DNA of 8,298 nt from an uncultured Eubacteriales bacterium (GTDB lineage Bacteria > Bacillota > Clostridia > Christensenellales > Aristaeellaceae): assembly GCA_900540045.1 (NCBI GenBank), contig UQEF01000105.1:1-8298 (forward strand), in the 5' to 3' direction. Made by a program: the position numbers and the translations under genes. Of the stretch, positions 1 to 6,169 are shown in pieces. The notes under the pieces were generated by a model, which had not been told where the DNA came from, ran no database searches, and was given only the letters and a program-made list of their open reading frames with translations. The number at the start of each line of letters is the position of its first letter. The stretch's first letter is position 1.

Positions 1-31
1 GACACAGCCAAAGGCCGTGTCCCGCGTTTTT
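1..31 (+). terminator. possible terminator at window edge
   Basis: GACAC-A-GCC pairs with GGC-C-GTGTC around an AAA loop (1-21, one A/C mismatch), and five T follow at 27-31 after a 5-base gap. It could end a plus-strand gene lying left of the window. The gap before the T run and the cut-off context keep this tentative. Confidence 0.3.
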
Positions 32-52
32 CCATTGCTCCTGCTCCGCAAT

Positions 53-98
53 AAAAGCCCATCCCGATGGCCTGAGACGGCCGCCGCCCGTCTCAGGC
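53..98 (-). terminator. terminator of the glycosyltransferase gene
   Basis: GCCTGAGACGG (70-80) and CCGTCTCAGGC (88-98) form a perfect 11-bp stem with a 7-base loop. The right arm contains the stop codon of the minus-strand glycosyltransferase gene (93-95). Reading leftwards, a second short GC stem (about 58-72) and a T run (complement of AAAA at 53-56) follow. The pairing is seen directly; that it terminates the glycosyltransferase transcript is inferred from its position. Confidence 0.6.
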
Positions 99-1355
99 GG
101 TGCGCATGTCCTCCAGCCGCTTTGCGCTGGTATGCGCGATGGGTTCCCATTTTTCCTGCTTTTTCACAAAGCTCAGCAGCGTGAGCACCATCTGGCTCAT
201 CAGAAACACCCAATAGGCCAGAATGCCCTTGGCCATGCCGGAAAGCGATTCATTCTTCAGCGCCACGGTGAACGCGGCGAATACCGCCGAACCCACCACG
301 CTTGCCACAAAGCCTCCGGCCGTCATCAGCGCCGCCAGCATCATGCCGTGCAGCATGATGCCGCCGAAGGTGATGCCGCTGCCCAACAGCGTGAGCACCA
401 GCCCCGCGATCCCCAGCACTACGCTGGCAAGCTGCACCATCGGCACGAGAAACGTGAGGTACATGTCCAGGCAGATCAAGCTGCCGTGCAGTACAAAGCT
501 GCTGAACAGGCCGTGGCCGTAGTTCTGCAGCCCCTGCAGGCTGCCGGTCGTCCAGCGGCGGCGCTGCTTCCAGCTCTGGCGGAATGTAAGGGGCTGCTCG
601 TCGTAGATGAGGGCCTCGGGCACAAAGTGCACACGTTCGCCCAGCATGGCGCACTGGGCGCTGAATTCATAATCCTCTGTCATGGTAACCGTGTGCCAGC
701 CGCCCAAACGGCGCAGCAGCGCAGTGGTAACGGCAAAGCCGCTTCCGTTCACCAGCGCGGAGAGGTGCAGCGCGCTGCGCGCACCATTGTAGAAACGGTT
801 CAGCATCCAGTAGCAGATAGAATAACAGCCGGAGATCGCGCTCTGTTCGGGATTCTTGCTGTCGCGGAAACCCTGCGCCACCTGTGCGCCGCTCACCAGC
901 GCATCGTTCATACGCGCCAGGAACTGGCCGTCCACCAGATTGTCCGCATCAAAAACGCACATGGCATCGAACTCCTCCGCCAGCACGATTTTATCCACCA
1001 CCTGGGTGAGCACCTCGCCCTTGCTGCGGATGACGCCCTCCGGACGGAAAATGCGCGCGCCGCGCCCGGCAGCCACTGCCTCGGTGTCGTCGGTGCAGTT
1101 GTTGGGCGCGACGATCACCTCATACAGCTCGCGGGGATAATCCTGCCCATACAGGCTGTCCACCAGATGGCCGATCACCGCCGCCTCGTTGCGTGCCGCC
1201 ACCACAAGTGCAAAGCGTTTTTCAGGCTTCGCCTGGGGCGCCGCAGGCAGTTTTTTGCGCAGGCCGAACAGTGCGACCACACCGAAATAAACGGCGTACA
1301 GGCAAAGCGGGATGCTCAGCACAAAAACGATCCGTGTCAGAATCAAAGTCACCAT
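93..1355 (-). CDS. membrane glycosyltransferase, family 2 (BcsA/CESA-like fold)
   Basis: This 420-residue protein should transfer a sugar from a nucleotide-sugar donor at the inner face of the cytoplasmic membrane. Residues 1-31 form an N-terminal membrane anchor. The GT-A catalytic domain (about 48-270) shows the nucleotide-binding start VVAARNE (51-57), NNCTDDT (85-91), the metal-binding DxD motif in FDADN (135-139), the catalytic-base motif TEDYE (226-230) and QRRRW (264-268), which is the QxxRW signature of processive family-2 enzymes. Several hydrophobic segments (about 285-395) follow, and the basic tail ends near KWEPIAHT, seen in many Firmicutes relatives. Length and architecture look complete. 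The start is preceded by AAAGGAG about 11 bases upstream, a rather long spacing. It stands alone, divergent from the ATPase gene. Substrate and product cannot be told; exopolysaccharide or glycolipid synthesis is the usual role of such proteins. Confidence 0.88.
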   Translation of the reverse strand: MVTLILTRIVFVLSIPLCLYAVYFGVVALFGLRKKLPAAPQAKPEKRFALVVAARNEAAVIGHLVDSLYGQDYPRELYEVIVAPNNCTDDTEAVAAGRGARIFRPEGVIRSKGEVLTQVVDKIVLAEEFDAMCVFDADNLVDGQFLARMNDALVSGAQVAQGFRDSKNPEQSAISGCYSICYWMLNRFYNGARSALHLSALVNGSGFAVTTALLRRLGGWHTVTMTEDYEFSAQCAMLGERVHFVPEALIYDEQPLTFRQSWKQRRRWTTGSLQGLQNYGHGLFSSFVLHGSLICLDMYLTFLVPMVQLASVVLGIAGLVLTLLGSGITFGGIMLHGMMLAALMTAGGFVASVVGSAVFAAFTVALKNESLSGMAKGILAYWVFLMSQMVLTLLSFVKKQEKWEPIAHTSAKRLEDMRTA

Positions 1356-1419
1356 TTGGGGTTCATCTCCTTTAAAGGGCCGAAGCCCGGTAAATTCCGT
1401 GTTTTTTTCATTCCATGCC

Positions 1420-1425
1420 TATAAT
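1420..1425 (+). promoter_or_regulatory. possible -10 box for the ATPase gene
   Basis: A perfect TATAAT on the plus strand lies about 140 bases upstream of the ATPase start. No good -35 box sits at the expected distance (TTCCGT at a 19-base spacing is the nearest). It overlaps the minus-strand -10 box by five bases, so both directions could not be occupied by polymerase at once. Confidence 0.25.
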
Positions 1426-1449
1426 ACGAGACAGCGGCCGATTTGTCTG
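1421..1449 (-). promoter_or_regulatory. promoter for the glycosyltransferase gene
   Basis: Read on the minus strand, CAGACA (1449-1444, four of six matches to TTGACA) is separated by exactly 17 bases from TATTAT (1426-1421, five of six to TATAAT). This would give a leader of about 60 bases before the ATG at 1355. The boxes and spacing are seen; activity is inferred. Confidence 0.45.
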
Positions 1450-3363
1450 CAAAATCGGGAGAAATTTTCAGAAAAATTTTCGTCCGGCATAGCGCGGCGC
1501 ATTTTTTCATAAGTTTTAGCAATCATGGGCCTCTTTGCCCAAATCAAAAAAGGGGAGAAACGCATGCTGCAAAACACATCTGCGGGCTTGTCCGAAGCCG
1601 AGGCAAAAGCCCGCCTTGCGAAAGTGGGCGAAAACCGCCTGCGCGGGAAAAAGGGAGCCAGCGTGGCCGCCATGTTCTTCTCGCAGTTCAAGGACCTGAT
1701 GATCCTGATCCTGGCGGCGGCCACGCTCATCTCTGTGCTGATGGGCGAGGGCACGGAAGCCATTACCATTATAATCATCGTGCTGATGAACGCCACCATG
1801 GGCTTTCTGCAGGAATACCGCACGGAAAAAACGCTGGAAGCACTGAAAGAGCTTTCGGCGCCCACGGCGCGCGTGCGCCGCAGCGGCAGGGAACTGGAGG
1901 TCGGCGCGCGTACCGTGGTGCCCGGCGACGTGCTGCTGTTCGAGGCCGGCGATAAGGTAGCGGCGGACTGCACGCTGCAAACCGGTGTGCAGGTATCGTG
2001 CAACGAGGCCATGCTCACGGGCGAGAGCCTTCCCGCCGCAAAGCAGCCCGGAGACAGACTGTACATGGGCTGCATCGTGATGACGGGCCGGGGCGAAGGC
2101 GTGGTGACGGCCACCGGCATGGAGACCGAGATGGGAAAGATCGCCGGGATGATGGAAACCGCCGGCGAGGAGCCCACCCCCCTGCAGCTCAAGCTCAAAC
2201 AGCTGGGACGGTTCGTGGCCGTGGCCTGCGTCACCATCTGTCTGGCCGTCGGCTTCCTGGGCTTTTTGCAGGGCAACGATTTTCTGGAGATGCTTCTCAC
2301 AGGCATCTCCCTCGCCGTAGCCGCCATCCCCGAGGGCCTGCCCGCCATCGTAACCATCACGCTGGCGCTCAGCGTCAACCGCATCCTGCGGCGCGGCGCC
2401 GTCATCCGCAAGCTGCACGCTGTGGAAACACTGGGCTGCGCAGGCGTTATCTGCACAGACAAAACCGGCACCATCACGCAGAACAAAATGACGGTACAGC
2501 GCATCTGGGTGCCCGGGCGCACACTGAACGTCTCGGGCAGCGGTTACAGGGCGCAGGGCGCCGTGGAGGAAAACGGCCGTCCCGTACAGGCCGCGCGGGA
2601 CGCGGCACTGGGGAGGCTGTGCGAGGCCGCCTCCCTGTGCACCACCGCGCACATCACCCGCGCCAAAGACGTCTACGACGTGATGGGCGACCCGACCGAG
2701 GTTGCCGTGCTGGTGGCCGCCGCCAAGGCCGGCGTAACAAAAGAGGCGCTGCTGCAGCAATATACCGTCATAGGCGAAAACCCATTCGACGCCGCACGCA
2801 AACGCATGAGCGTGACCGTGAGCGGTCCCGGCGGCGTACGCCTGCTGTGCAAGGGCGCGCCCGATATGCTGCTGGCCCGCTGTACGCATATCGAAACCCC
2901 CGCAGGTCCGCGGCTGCTGGCCCCGCGGGACCGCGCCGATATCAACGCCGCCTGTGCCCGCATGGCGGGCGAAGCGCTGCGCGTGCTGGGCTTCGCGGAA
3001 AGCAGCCCCCCCGCCGCCGGGGAGGAAAAGCTGTGCTTCTTGGGCCTGATGGGCATGCTGGACCCGCCCCGGCCCGAGGTGCGTCCCGCCGTACAGCGGT
3101 GCCGCGAGGCCGGCATCAAGCCTGTGATGATCACCGGAGATTACAAGGAAACAGCGCTGGCCATTGCCCGGGACGTAGGCATCGCCCGCGCGGGGGACGG
3201 CGTGCTCTCGGGCACGGAGCTGGACGCGCTGTCCGATTCGGAGCTTGCCGCGCGGTGCATGCGCGTCTCTGTTTACGCCCGCGTTTCCCCCGCCCACAAG
3301 CTTCGCATCGTGCGCGCATACAAGGCGGCGGGCCAGGTTGTCGCAATGACAGGAGACGGCGTC

Positions 3364-3493
3364 ATCGGGCAATGCCACCTTGCCCCCCGCCGCCGGGCGA
3401 TGTACAGGATGCATGCCTCCAAAGGATACAGCAAAGCCGGAGGCCGCATTCAAAGCACCCTCCGGCTTTCCGCACGGACAACCGTATCCGGCA
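3364..3493. other. orphan chromosomal patch between broken ATPase and tRNA fragment
   Basis: These 130 GC-rich bases match neither the missing ATPase end nor any protein I recognise. They contain the hairpin at 3433-3469, also enclosed by the distant arms GGATAC (3424-3429) and GTATCC (3484-3489). The simplest reading is the normal downstream flank of the minus-strand tRNA gene, joined to the ATPase by a deletion. Confidence 0.4.
3433..3469 (-). terminator. hairpin, probable tRNA terminator
   Basis: AAAGCCGGAGG (3433-3443) and CCTCCGGCTTT (3459-3469) form a perfect 11-bp stem with a 15-base loop. It lies just downstream of the 3' end of the minus-strand tRNA and would end its transcript leftwards. 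There is no long T run beyond the TTT of the stem itself. The symmetrical ends would also allow action from the other side. Confidence 0.5.
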
Positions 3494-3538
3494 TGGTGTC
3501 CCCGACTGGAATCGAACCAGCGGCCTAACGCTTAGGAG
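3494..3538 (-). tRNA. 3' half of tRNA-Arg(CCU), disrupted
   Basis: Read on the minus strand, the piece holds the seven-base anticodon loop CTCCTAA (3538-3532, anticodon CCT), the 3' side of the anticodon stem (GCGTT), a short variable region, a T arm with TTCGATT between pairing arms GCTGG and CCAGT, the acceptor strand CGGGGAC, discriminator A and encoded CCA (3496-3494). The 5' half is absent: the bases before the loop (GGGGCCAT) do not pair with GCGTT, and no D arm or matching acceptor strand follows to the right. The fragment cannot give a functional tRNA. It is what remains beside an element inserted at the anticodon loop; an intact copy should be restored at the element's other end. Identity as tRNA-Arg rests on the anticodon. 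Confidence 0.8.
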
Positions 3539-3540
3539 AT
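3494..3540. other. candidate attachment site (att) at the element junction
   Basis: The tRNA homology stops at the 5' edge of the anticodon loop (3538/3539) and composition changes from GC-rich to AT-richer here. Tyrosine integrases commonly use tRNA genes and often cross over in the anticodon loop, with identity running to the tRNA 3' end, as seen here. The far end of the element is outside the window, so the repeat that would prove the site cannot be checked. Confidence 0.6.
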
Positions 3541-3628
3541 GGCCCCAGTGCATATATTCCCTATCAACAGGGATAAAGAAAATGCAGTTATATCAAGGCT
3601 TTTCTCCATGTTCTCTATAAACCTTGTA

Positions 3629-3688
3629 CAAGCAAAATCAAGCAAAAACAAAGGATTTTAGCCCCCTATTGTTTGCACTCTGTTTGCA
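3629..3688. repeat. paired short direct repeats near the att junction
   Basis: CAAGCAAAA occurs at 3629-3637 and 3639-3647 (10-base period), and TGTTTGCA at 3670-3677 and 3681-3688 (11-base period). The second pair roughly resembles the reverse complement of the first. Helically phased pairs 90-150 bases inside an element end fit arm-type integrase or excisionase sites, but this is inference from position. Confidence 0.35.
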
Positions 3689-3717
3689 AAGGCGCGAAAT
3701 TTGGCGTTAGCCAAAAG

Positions 3718-3746
3718 TTCAATTCCCGTCGAGACTTAATTATATT
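3718..3746 (+). promoter_or_regulatory. weak promoter candidate upstream of parA
   Basis: TTCAAT (3718-3723, three of six matches) and TATATT (3741-3746, five of six) are exactly 17 bases apart. If used, the terminator hairpin at 3810-3859 would lie in the parA leader. The weak -35 makes this uncertain. Confidence 0.25.
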
Positions 3747-3747
3747 C

Positions 3748-3773
3748 ATGGTATCGTGGACATAGTTTACCAT
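3748..3773. promoter_or_regulatory. inverted repeat ATGGTA-N14-TACCAT, possible operator
   Basis: Six-base arms at 3748-3753 and 3768-3773 sit just downstream of the candidate -10 box. The position suits a repressor site or a leader hairpin. No binding protein can be named, and arms this short can arise by chance. Confidence 0.2.
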
Positions 3774-3809
3774 ACATAGAGGTTCATTACAAGAGGTATT
3801 GAGCCAGTG

Positions 3810-3859
3810 AAAGTGCCTGTTTTATCTTTCTCAGGAAAGGTAAAGCAGGCACTTTTTTT
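3810..3859 (+). terminator. strong hairpin terminator/attenuator before parA
   Basis: AAAGTGCCTG (3810-3819) pairs with CAGGCACTTT (3846-3855). Pairing continues inward without interruption (two G-T pairs) to a TCAG loop at 3831-3834, a stem of about 21 bp. A T run to 3859 follows on the plus strand only. It ends 34 bases before the parA start, so it either shields parA from incoming transcription or attenuates the parA transcript itself. Confidence 0.75.
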
Positions 3860-3893
3860 CATATCTAAACTTAGAAAGAAATGAGGTGAAATC

Positions 3894-4715
3894 ATGAATA
3901 CACAGATTATTGCCATAGCCAACCAAAAAGGTGGTGTCGGCAAAACAACCACTTGTGCCAATCTTGGAATTGGTCTGGCGCAGTCCGGGAAGAAAGTCCT
4001 TCTGATTGACGGAGACCCACAGGGAAGCCTGACCATCAGCTTGGGCAATCCTCAGCCTGATAAGCTGCCCTTTACACTGTCAGACGCTATGGGCCGTATT
4101 TTGATGGATGAACCAATTCGTCCCGGCGAGGGTATCCTGCACCACCCTGAGGGCGTAGACCTGATGCCTGCGGACATCCAGCTATCTGGTATGGAGGTAT
4201 CTCTGGTAAACGCTATGAGCCGAGAAACCATTCTGCGACAATATCTGGACACGCTGAAGGGGCAATACTCCCATATCCTTATTGATTGCCAGCCCTCCCT
4301 GGGTATGCTTACGGTCAATGCACTGGCTGCCGCTAATAGGGTTATAATCCCCGTCCAGGCAGAGTATCTTCCAGCTAAAGGTTTGGAGCAGCTTTTGCAA
4401 ACTATCAATAAGGTTCGCAGACAAATCAATCCCAAGCTGCAAATTGATGGGATTCTGCTGACGATGGTAGACAGCCGAACCAATTTTGCCAAAGAAATCT
4501 CCGCTCTTCTGCGCGAAACCTATGGCAGTAAGATCAAGGTGTTTACATCAGAAATTCCTCATTCTGTCAGGGCTAAAGAAATCAGTGCTGAAGGAAAAAG
4601 CATTTATGCCCATGATCCTAATGGCAAAGTGGCTGAGGGCTACAAAAATCTGACGAAGGAGGTATTGAAACTTGAAAAGCAGCGCGAAAAAAATAGAGCT
4701 GGCCTCAGTAGATGA
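3894..4715 (+). CDS. parA: ParA-family partition ATPase
   Basis: This 273-residue cytoplasmic ATPase is expected to bind DNA nonspecifically with ATP and, with ParB, segregate the element's circular or replicating form. It shows the deviant Walker A box KGGVGKTT (12-19, with the signature first lysine K12), the A' motif LIDGDPQG (37-44) and the Walker B region ILIDCQPSLG (D131). There is no N-terminal DNA-binding extension, so it resembles the Soj/short-ParA type rather than P1 ParA. GAGGTG five bases upstream supports the ATG at 3894. Its end overlaps parB by 44 bases, which indicates translational coupling and a defined ParA:ParB ratio. A terminator hairpin lies just upstream. Family assignment is secure; the role in ICE stability is inferred from context. 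Confidence 0.93.
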   Translation: MNTQIIAIANQKGGVGKTTTCANLGIGLAQSGKKVLLIDGDPQGSLTISLGNPQPDKLPFTLSDAMGRILMDEPIRPGEGILHHPEGVDLMPADIQLSGMEVSLVNAMSRETILRQYLDTLKGQYSHILIDCQPSLGMLTVNALAAANRVIIPVQAEYLPAKGLEQLLQTINKVRRQINPKLQIDGILLTMVDSRTNFAKEISALLRETYGSKIKVFTSEIPHSVRAKEISAEGKSIYAHDPNGKVAEGYKNLTKEVLKLEKQREKNRAGLSR

Positions 4716-5601
4716 CCTGTTTTCTACAGAAGAAAGTCGGCAAGACGAGCAACTGGAAAAAATTCAGGAAATTCCCCTATCTGAACTGCATCCGTTCAAG
4801 GATCACCCCTTCAAGGTCAAGGATGATGATGCAATGATAGAAACCGCAGACAGCATCAAAAAGTATGGTGTGTTGGTTCCTGCGATTGCCAGACCACTGC
4901 CTGATGGCGGTTATGAGCTGGTAGCCGGTCACAGACGCCGCAGAGCCAGCGAATTGGCCGGAAAAGAAACCATGCCTGTCATTGTGCGCGACTTGGATGA
5001 CGATGCTGCCACAATTATTATGGTTGACAGCAATTTGCAGCGAGAAAATCTGCTCCCCAGTGAAAGGGCTTTTGCCTACAAAATGAAGCTGGAAGCCATT
5101 AAACATCAAGGAGCAAGAACAGACCTGACTTCTGTTCAAGTTGAACAGAAGTTGAGCGCCAGAGACCAGGTGGCAAAAGAAGCCGGTGAACGAAGCGGTA
5201 TCCAGGTAATGCGATATGTTCGTTTGACTGAACTGATTCCAGAGCTTTTGGATATGGTGGATGAAAAGAAAATCGCATTTAACCCAGCCTATGAACTCTC
5301 TTTTTTGAAACCGGACGAACAGCAAATGCTGGTGGAAACAATGGACTATGAGCAGGCTACCCCTTCTCTCTCTCAGGCTCAGCGAATGAAAAAGTTCAGC
5401 CAGGAAGGGAAATTGTCAGAAGATGTGATGCTTGCCATCATGTCAGAGGAAAAAAAGGGTGATCTGGATAAAGTGACCTTGAGCAGCGATACCTTGCGAA
5501 AGTATTTCCCCAAAAGCTATACACCGGCCAAAATGCAGGAAACCATTATTAAACTGCTGGAACAATGGCAGAAAAAACGCCAACGAGATCAGGAACGATG
5601 A
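4672..5601 (+). CDS. parB: ParB/RepB/Spo0J-family partition protein
   Basis: This 309-residue protein should bind a centromere-like site and activate ParA. The N-terminal ParB domain (about 30-125) contains GHRRRRAS (86-93, the CTP-binding arginine box) and NLQREN (121-126). A helix-turn-helix region follows (about 155-190), then a C-terminal part rich in charged helices, probably for dimerisation. The start is TTG at 4672, chosen because AAGGAGGT (4656-4663) lies eight bases upstream inside parA and because the next in-frame ATG (residue 55) would cut into the ParB domain. The coding sequence carries a striking 25-bp palindrome (5128-5152). The stop overlaps a possible upstream ATG of the next gene. 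Confidence 0.92.
   Translation: MKSSAKKIELASVDDLFSTEESRQDEQLEKIQEIPLSELHPFKDHPFKVKDDDAMIETADSIKKYGVLVPAIARPLPDGGYELVAGHRRRRASELAGKETMPVIVRDLDDDAATIIMVDSNLQRENLLPSERAFAYKMKLEAIKHQGARTDLTSVQVEQKLSARDQVAKEAGERSGIQVMRYVRLTELIPELLDMVDEKKIAFNPAYELSFLKPDEQQMLVETMDYEQATPSLSQAQRMKKFSQEGKLSEDVMLAIMSEEKKGDLDKVTLSSDTLRKYFPKSYTPAKMQETIIKLLEQWQKKRQRDQER
5128..5152. promoter_or_regulatory. perfect palindrome inside parB, candidate parS
   Basis: ACTTCTGTTCAA (5128-5139) and TTGAACAGAAGT (5141-5152) are exact reverse complements around a single G. They sit in codons for residues 153-161, where no protein constraint would obviously require them. Centromere sites bound by ParB are inverted repeats and can lie within the parB gene, as in Bacillus subtilis spo0J. 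No second copy is visible in the window. Confidence 0.4.
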
Positions 5602-5612
5602 AGGGAGAGCCT

Positions 5613-5885
5613 ATGAAAGATATTGCAGCAAGGGAACTGAAAGGCCACAACATTCTTGCAGTGGAGCGATTTTGGGACAGCACTTTCTGGATGATTGAGT
5701 TTACTGTCTTGCGCCCTACTGCTTATGGAGAACCTGGTGACGAAATGAGGCTTTTTCTCACAGAGGACGGGTATCAGTCAGCTCTGCAAAGCCAGCAGCG
5801 TCGAGAAATCAAAATTAAGAGATATGCCCATGTTATTGAGGGGCATATCCTCGACTTCAAGCCTAAAAAACACCGTCGTTCATAA
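5613..5885 (+). CDS. small element protein, paralogue of the 7876-8187 product
   Basis: A 90-residue protein of unknown function; I do not recognise a named family. AAGGGAG (5601-5607) immediately before favours the ATG at 5613 over one at 5598 that would add five residues. It has no signal peptide or membrane segment; the predicted pattern is mixed alpha/beta with a basic C-terminus (KPKKHRRS). It aligns along nearly its whole length with the 103-residue protein encoded at 7876-8187, sharing GH near the start, RF, MI-F-VL, RLFL, GY--AL-SQ and IKI. It follows parB by 11 bases and is very likely cotranscribed. The matching pair flanking the replication gene suggests an old duplication within this module. 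A small regulatory or DNA-associated role would fit but is only a guess. Confidence 0.75.
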   Translation: MKDIAARELKGHNILAVERFWDSTFWMIEFTVLRPTAYGEPGDEMRLFLTEDGYQSALQSQQRREIKIKRYAHVIEGHILDFKPKKHRRS

Positions 5886-5913
5886 CCGATACAACGAAAG
5901 GAAAGGAATGAAT

Positions 5914-6102
5914 ATGTGTACTGTAAGAGAAATCCGAGAAGCTATTCAAGAAGATTGCCGCTCACAGCGTGATATGGAATCCACCGAGATTGACCGTGTT
6001 TTTCAAACCTTACCATTTTCTCAGGAAAGGGATCTGTTTGATAAACCACCAATGCCAAAACGCCCCTACCGACGCAAGAAAAAAGATACAGACAGACCCT
6101 AA
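5914..6102 (+). CDS. 62-residue basic protein, unknown function
   Basis: Starts at the ATG at 5914, six bases after GGAAAGGA; an ATG at 5908 is too close to that site. The N-terminal part (1-35) is probably helical and charged, and the tail PKRPYRRKKKDTDRP is strongly basic, as in small nucleic-acid-binding proteins. No domain is recognised. It lies 28 bases after the preceding gene and directly before a terminator, so it should be the last gene of the parA-parB transcript. Base use matches its neighbours. The coding call rests on a good ribosome site and tight packing. Confidence 0.65.
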   Translation: MCTVREIREAIQEDCRSQRDMESTEIDRVFQTLPFSQERDLFDKPPMPKRPYRRKKKDTDRP

Positions 6103-6107
6103 CCGCT

Positions 6108-6139
6108 GCCACAATTCTTTTATGAATTGCGGCTTTTTT
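6108..6139 (+). terminator. terminator between the par genes and the initiator gene
   Basis: GCCACAATTC (6108-6117) pairs with GAATTGCGGC (6124-6133) with one A/C mismatch and a 6-base loop, followed by six T (6134-6139). It sits 30 bases before the initiator ATG with no room for a promoter after it. As with the hairpin before parA, it may attenuate readthrough into the next gene. Confidence 0.7.
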
Positions 6140-6169
6140 CATACCTGAGAAATGAAAGGAGTGAAGTAA

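Larger units (their letters stand above)
1564..3528 (+). pseudogene. P2-type cation-transporting ATPase, 3' end lost
   Basis: Intact relatives are about 870-900 residues and use ATP to pump cations, typically Ca2+, across the membrane. The start at 1564 is supported by AAGGGGAGA just upstream. Present are the first membrane hairpin (about 37-85), the actuator domain with TGES (152-155), transmembrane segment 4 with the ion-site motif PEGLP (256-260), the phosphorylation motif DKTGT (D299), the nucleotide-binding KGAPD (from K430), and the P-domain motifs MITGD (to D526) and TGDGV (596-600). Right after V600, where family members continue NDAPALK, the sequence becomes unrelated: about 54 foreign residues ending with MVSPTGIEPAA, which is just the translation of an antisense tRNA. 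The hinge Asn-Asp and membrane segments 5-10, which hold most ion ligands, are missing. A functional pump is therefore very unlikely. The PEGLP motif favours a calcium-type (P2A/P2B) pump; the exact ion is not determinable. Confidence 0.88.
3541..3893. other. element-end noncoding region
   Basis: About 350 bases without a convincing gene separate the junction from parA. In order they hold a small inverted repeat TCCCT/AGGGA (about 3558-3573), a 10-bp palindrome CTTGTACAAG (3623-3632), paired direct repeats (3629-3688), a short hairpin TTGGC-GTTA-GCCAA (3701-3714), a weak promoter (3718-3746), an inverted repeat ATGGTA/TACCAT (3748-3773) and a strong terminator hairpin (3810-3859). This density suits a recombination end plus a regulatory leader. 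Confidence 0.6.

Noticed and set aside
132..1424. Long plus-strand open frame opposite the glycosyltransferase
   Set aside because: His/Gln/Arg-rich composition with no domain pattern; it mirrors the GC-rich third positions of the real minus-strand gene, whose motifs are clear.
1516..3453. Long minus-strand and out-of-frame plus-strand frames over the ATPase
   Set aside because: Low-complexity Ala/Arg/Gly/His-rich translations; the ATPase frame carries all family motifs, so the others are shadows of high GC.
3362..3553. Minus-strand frame of 63 codons at the tRNA fragment
   Set aside because: It translates the tRNA 3' half and the hairpin; there is no ribosome site and no protein-like pattern.
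3701..3740. Second tRNA-like remnant (GTTCAATTCCC resembling a T loop)
   Set aside because: The flanking bases cannot form a T stem (AAAAG against CCCGT), and there is no acceptor or anticodon arm; the resemblance is limited to the T-loop consensus.
3539..3893. Integrase or excisionase gene near the junction
   Set aside because: No open frame here shows recombinase residues or a plausible length; the integrase is presumably at the other end.
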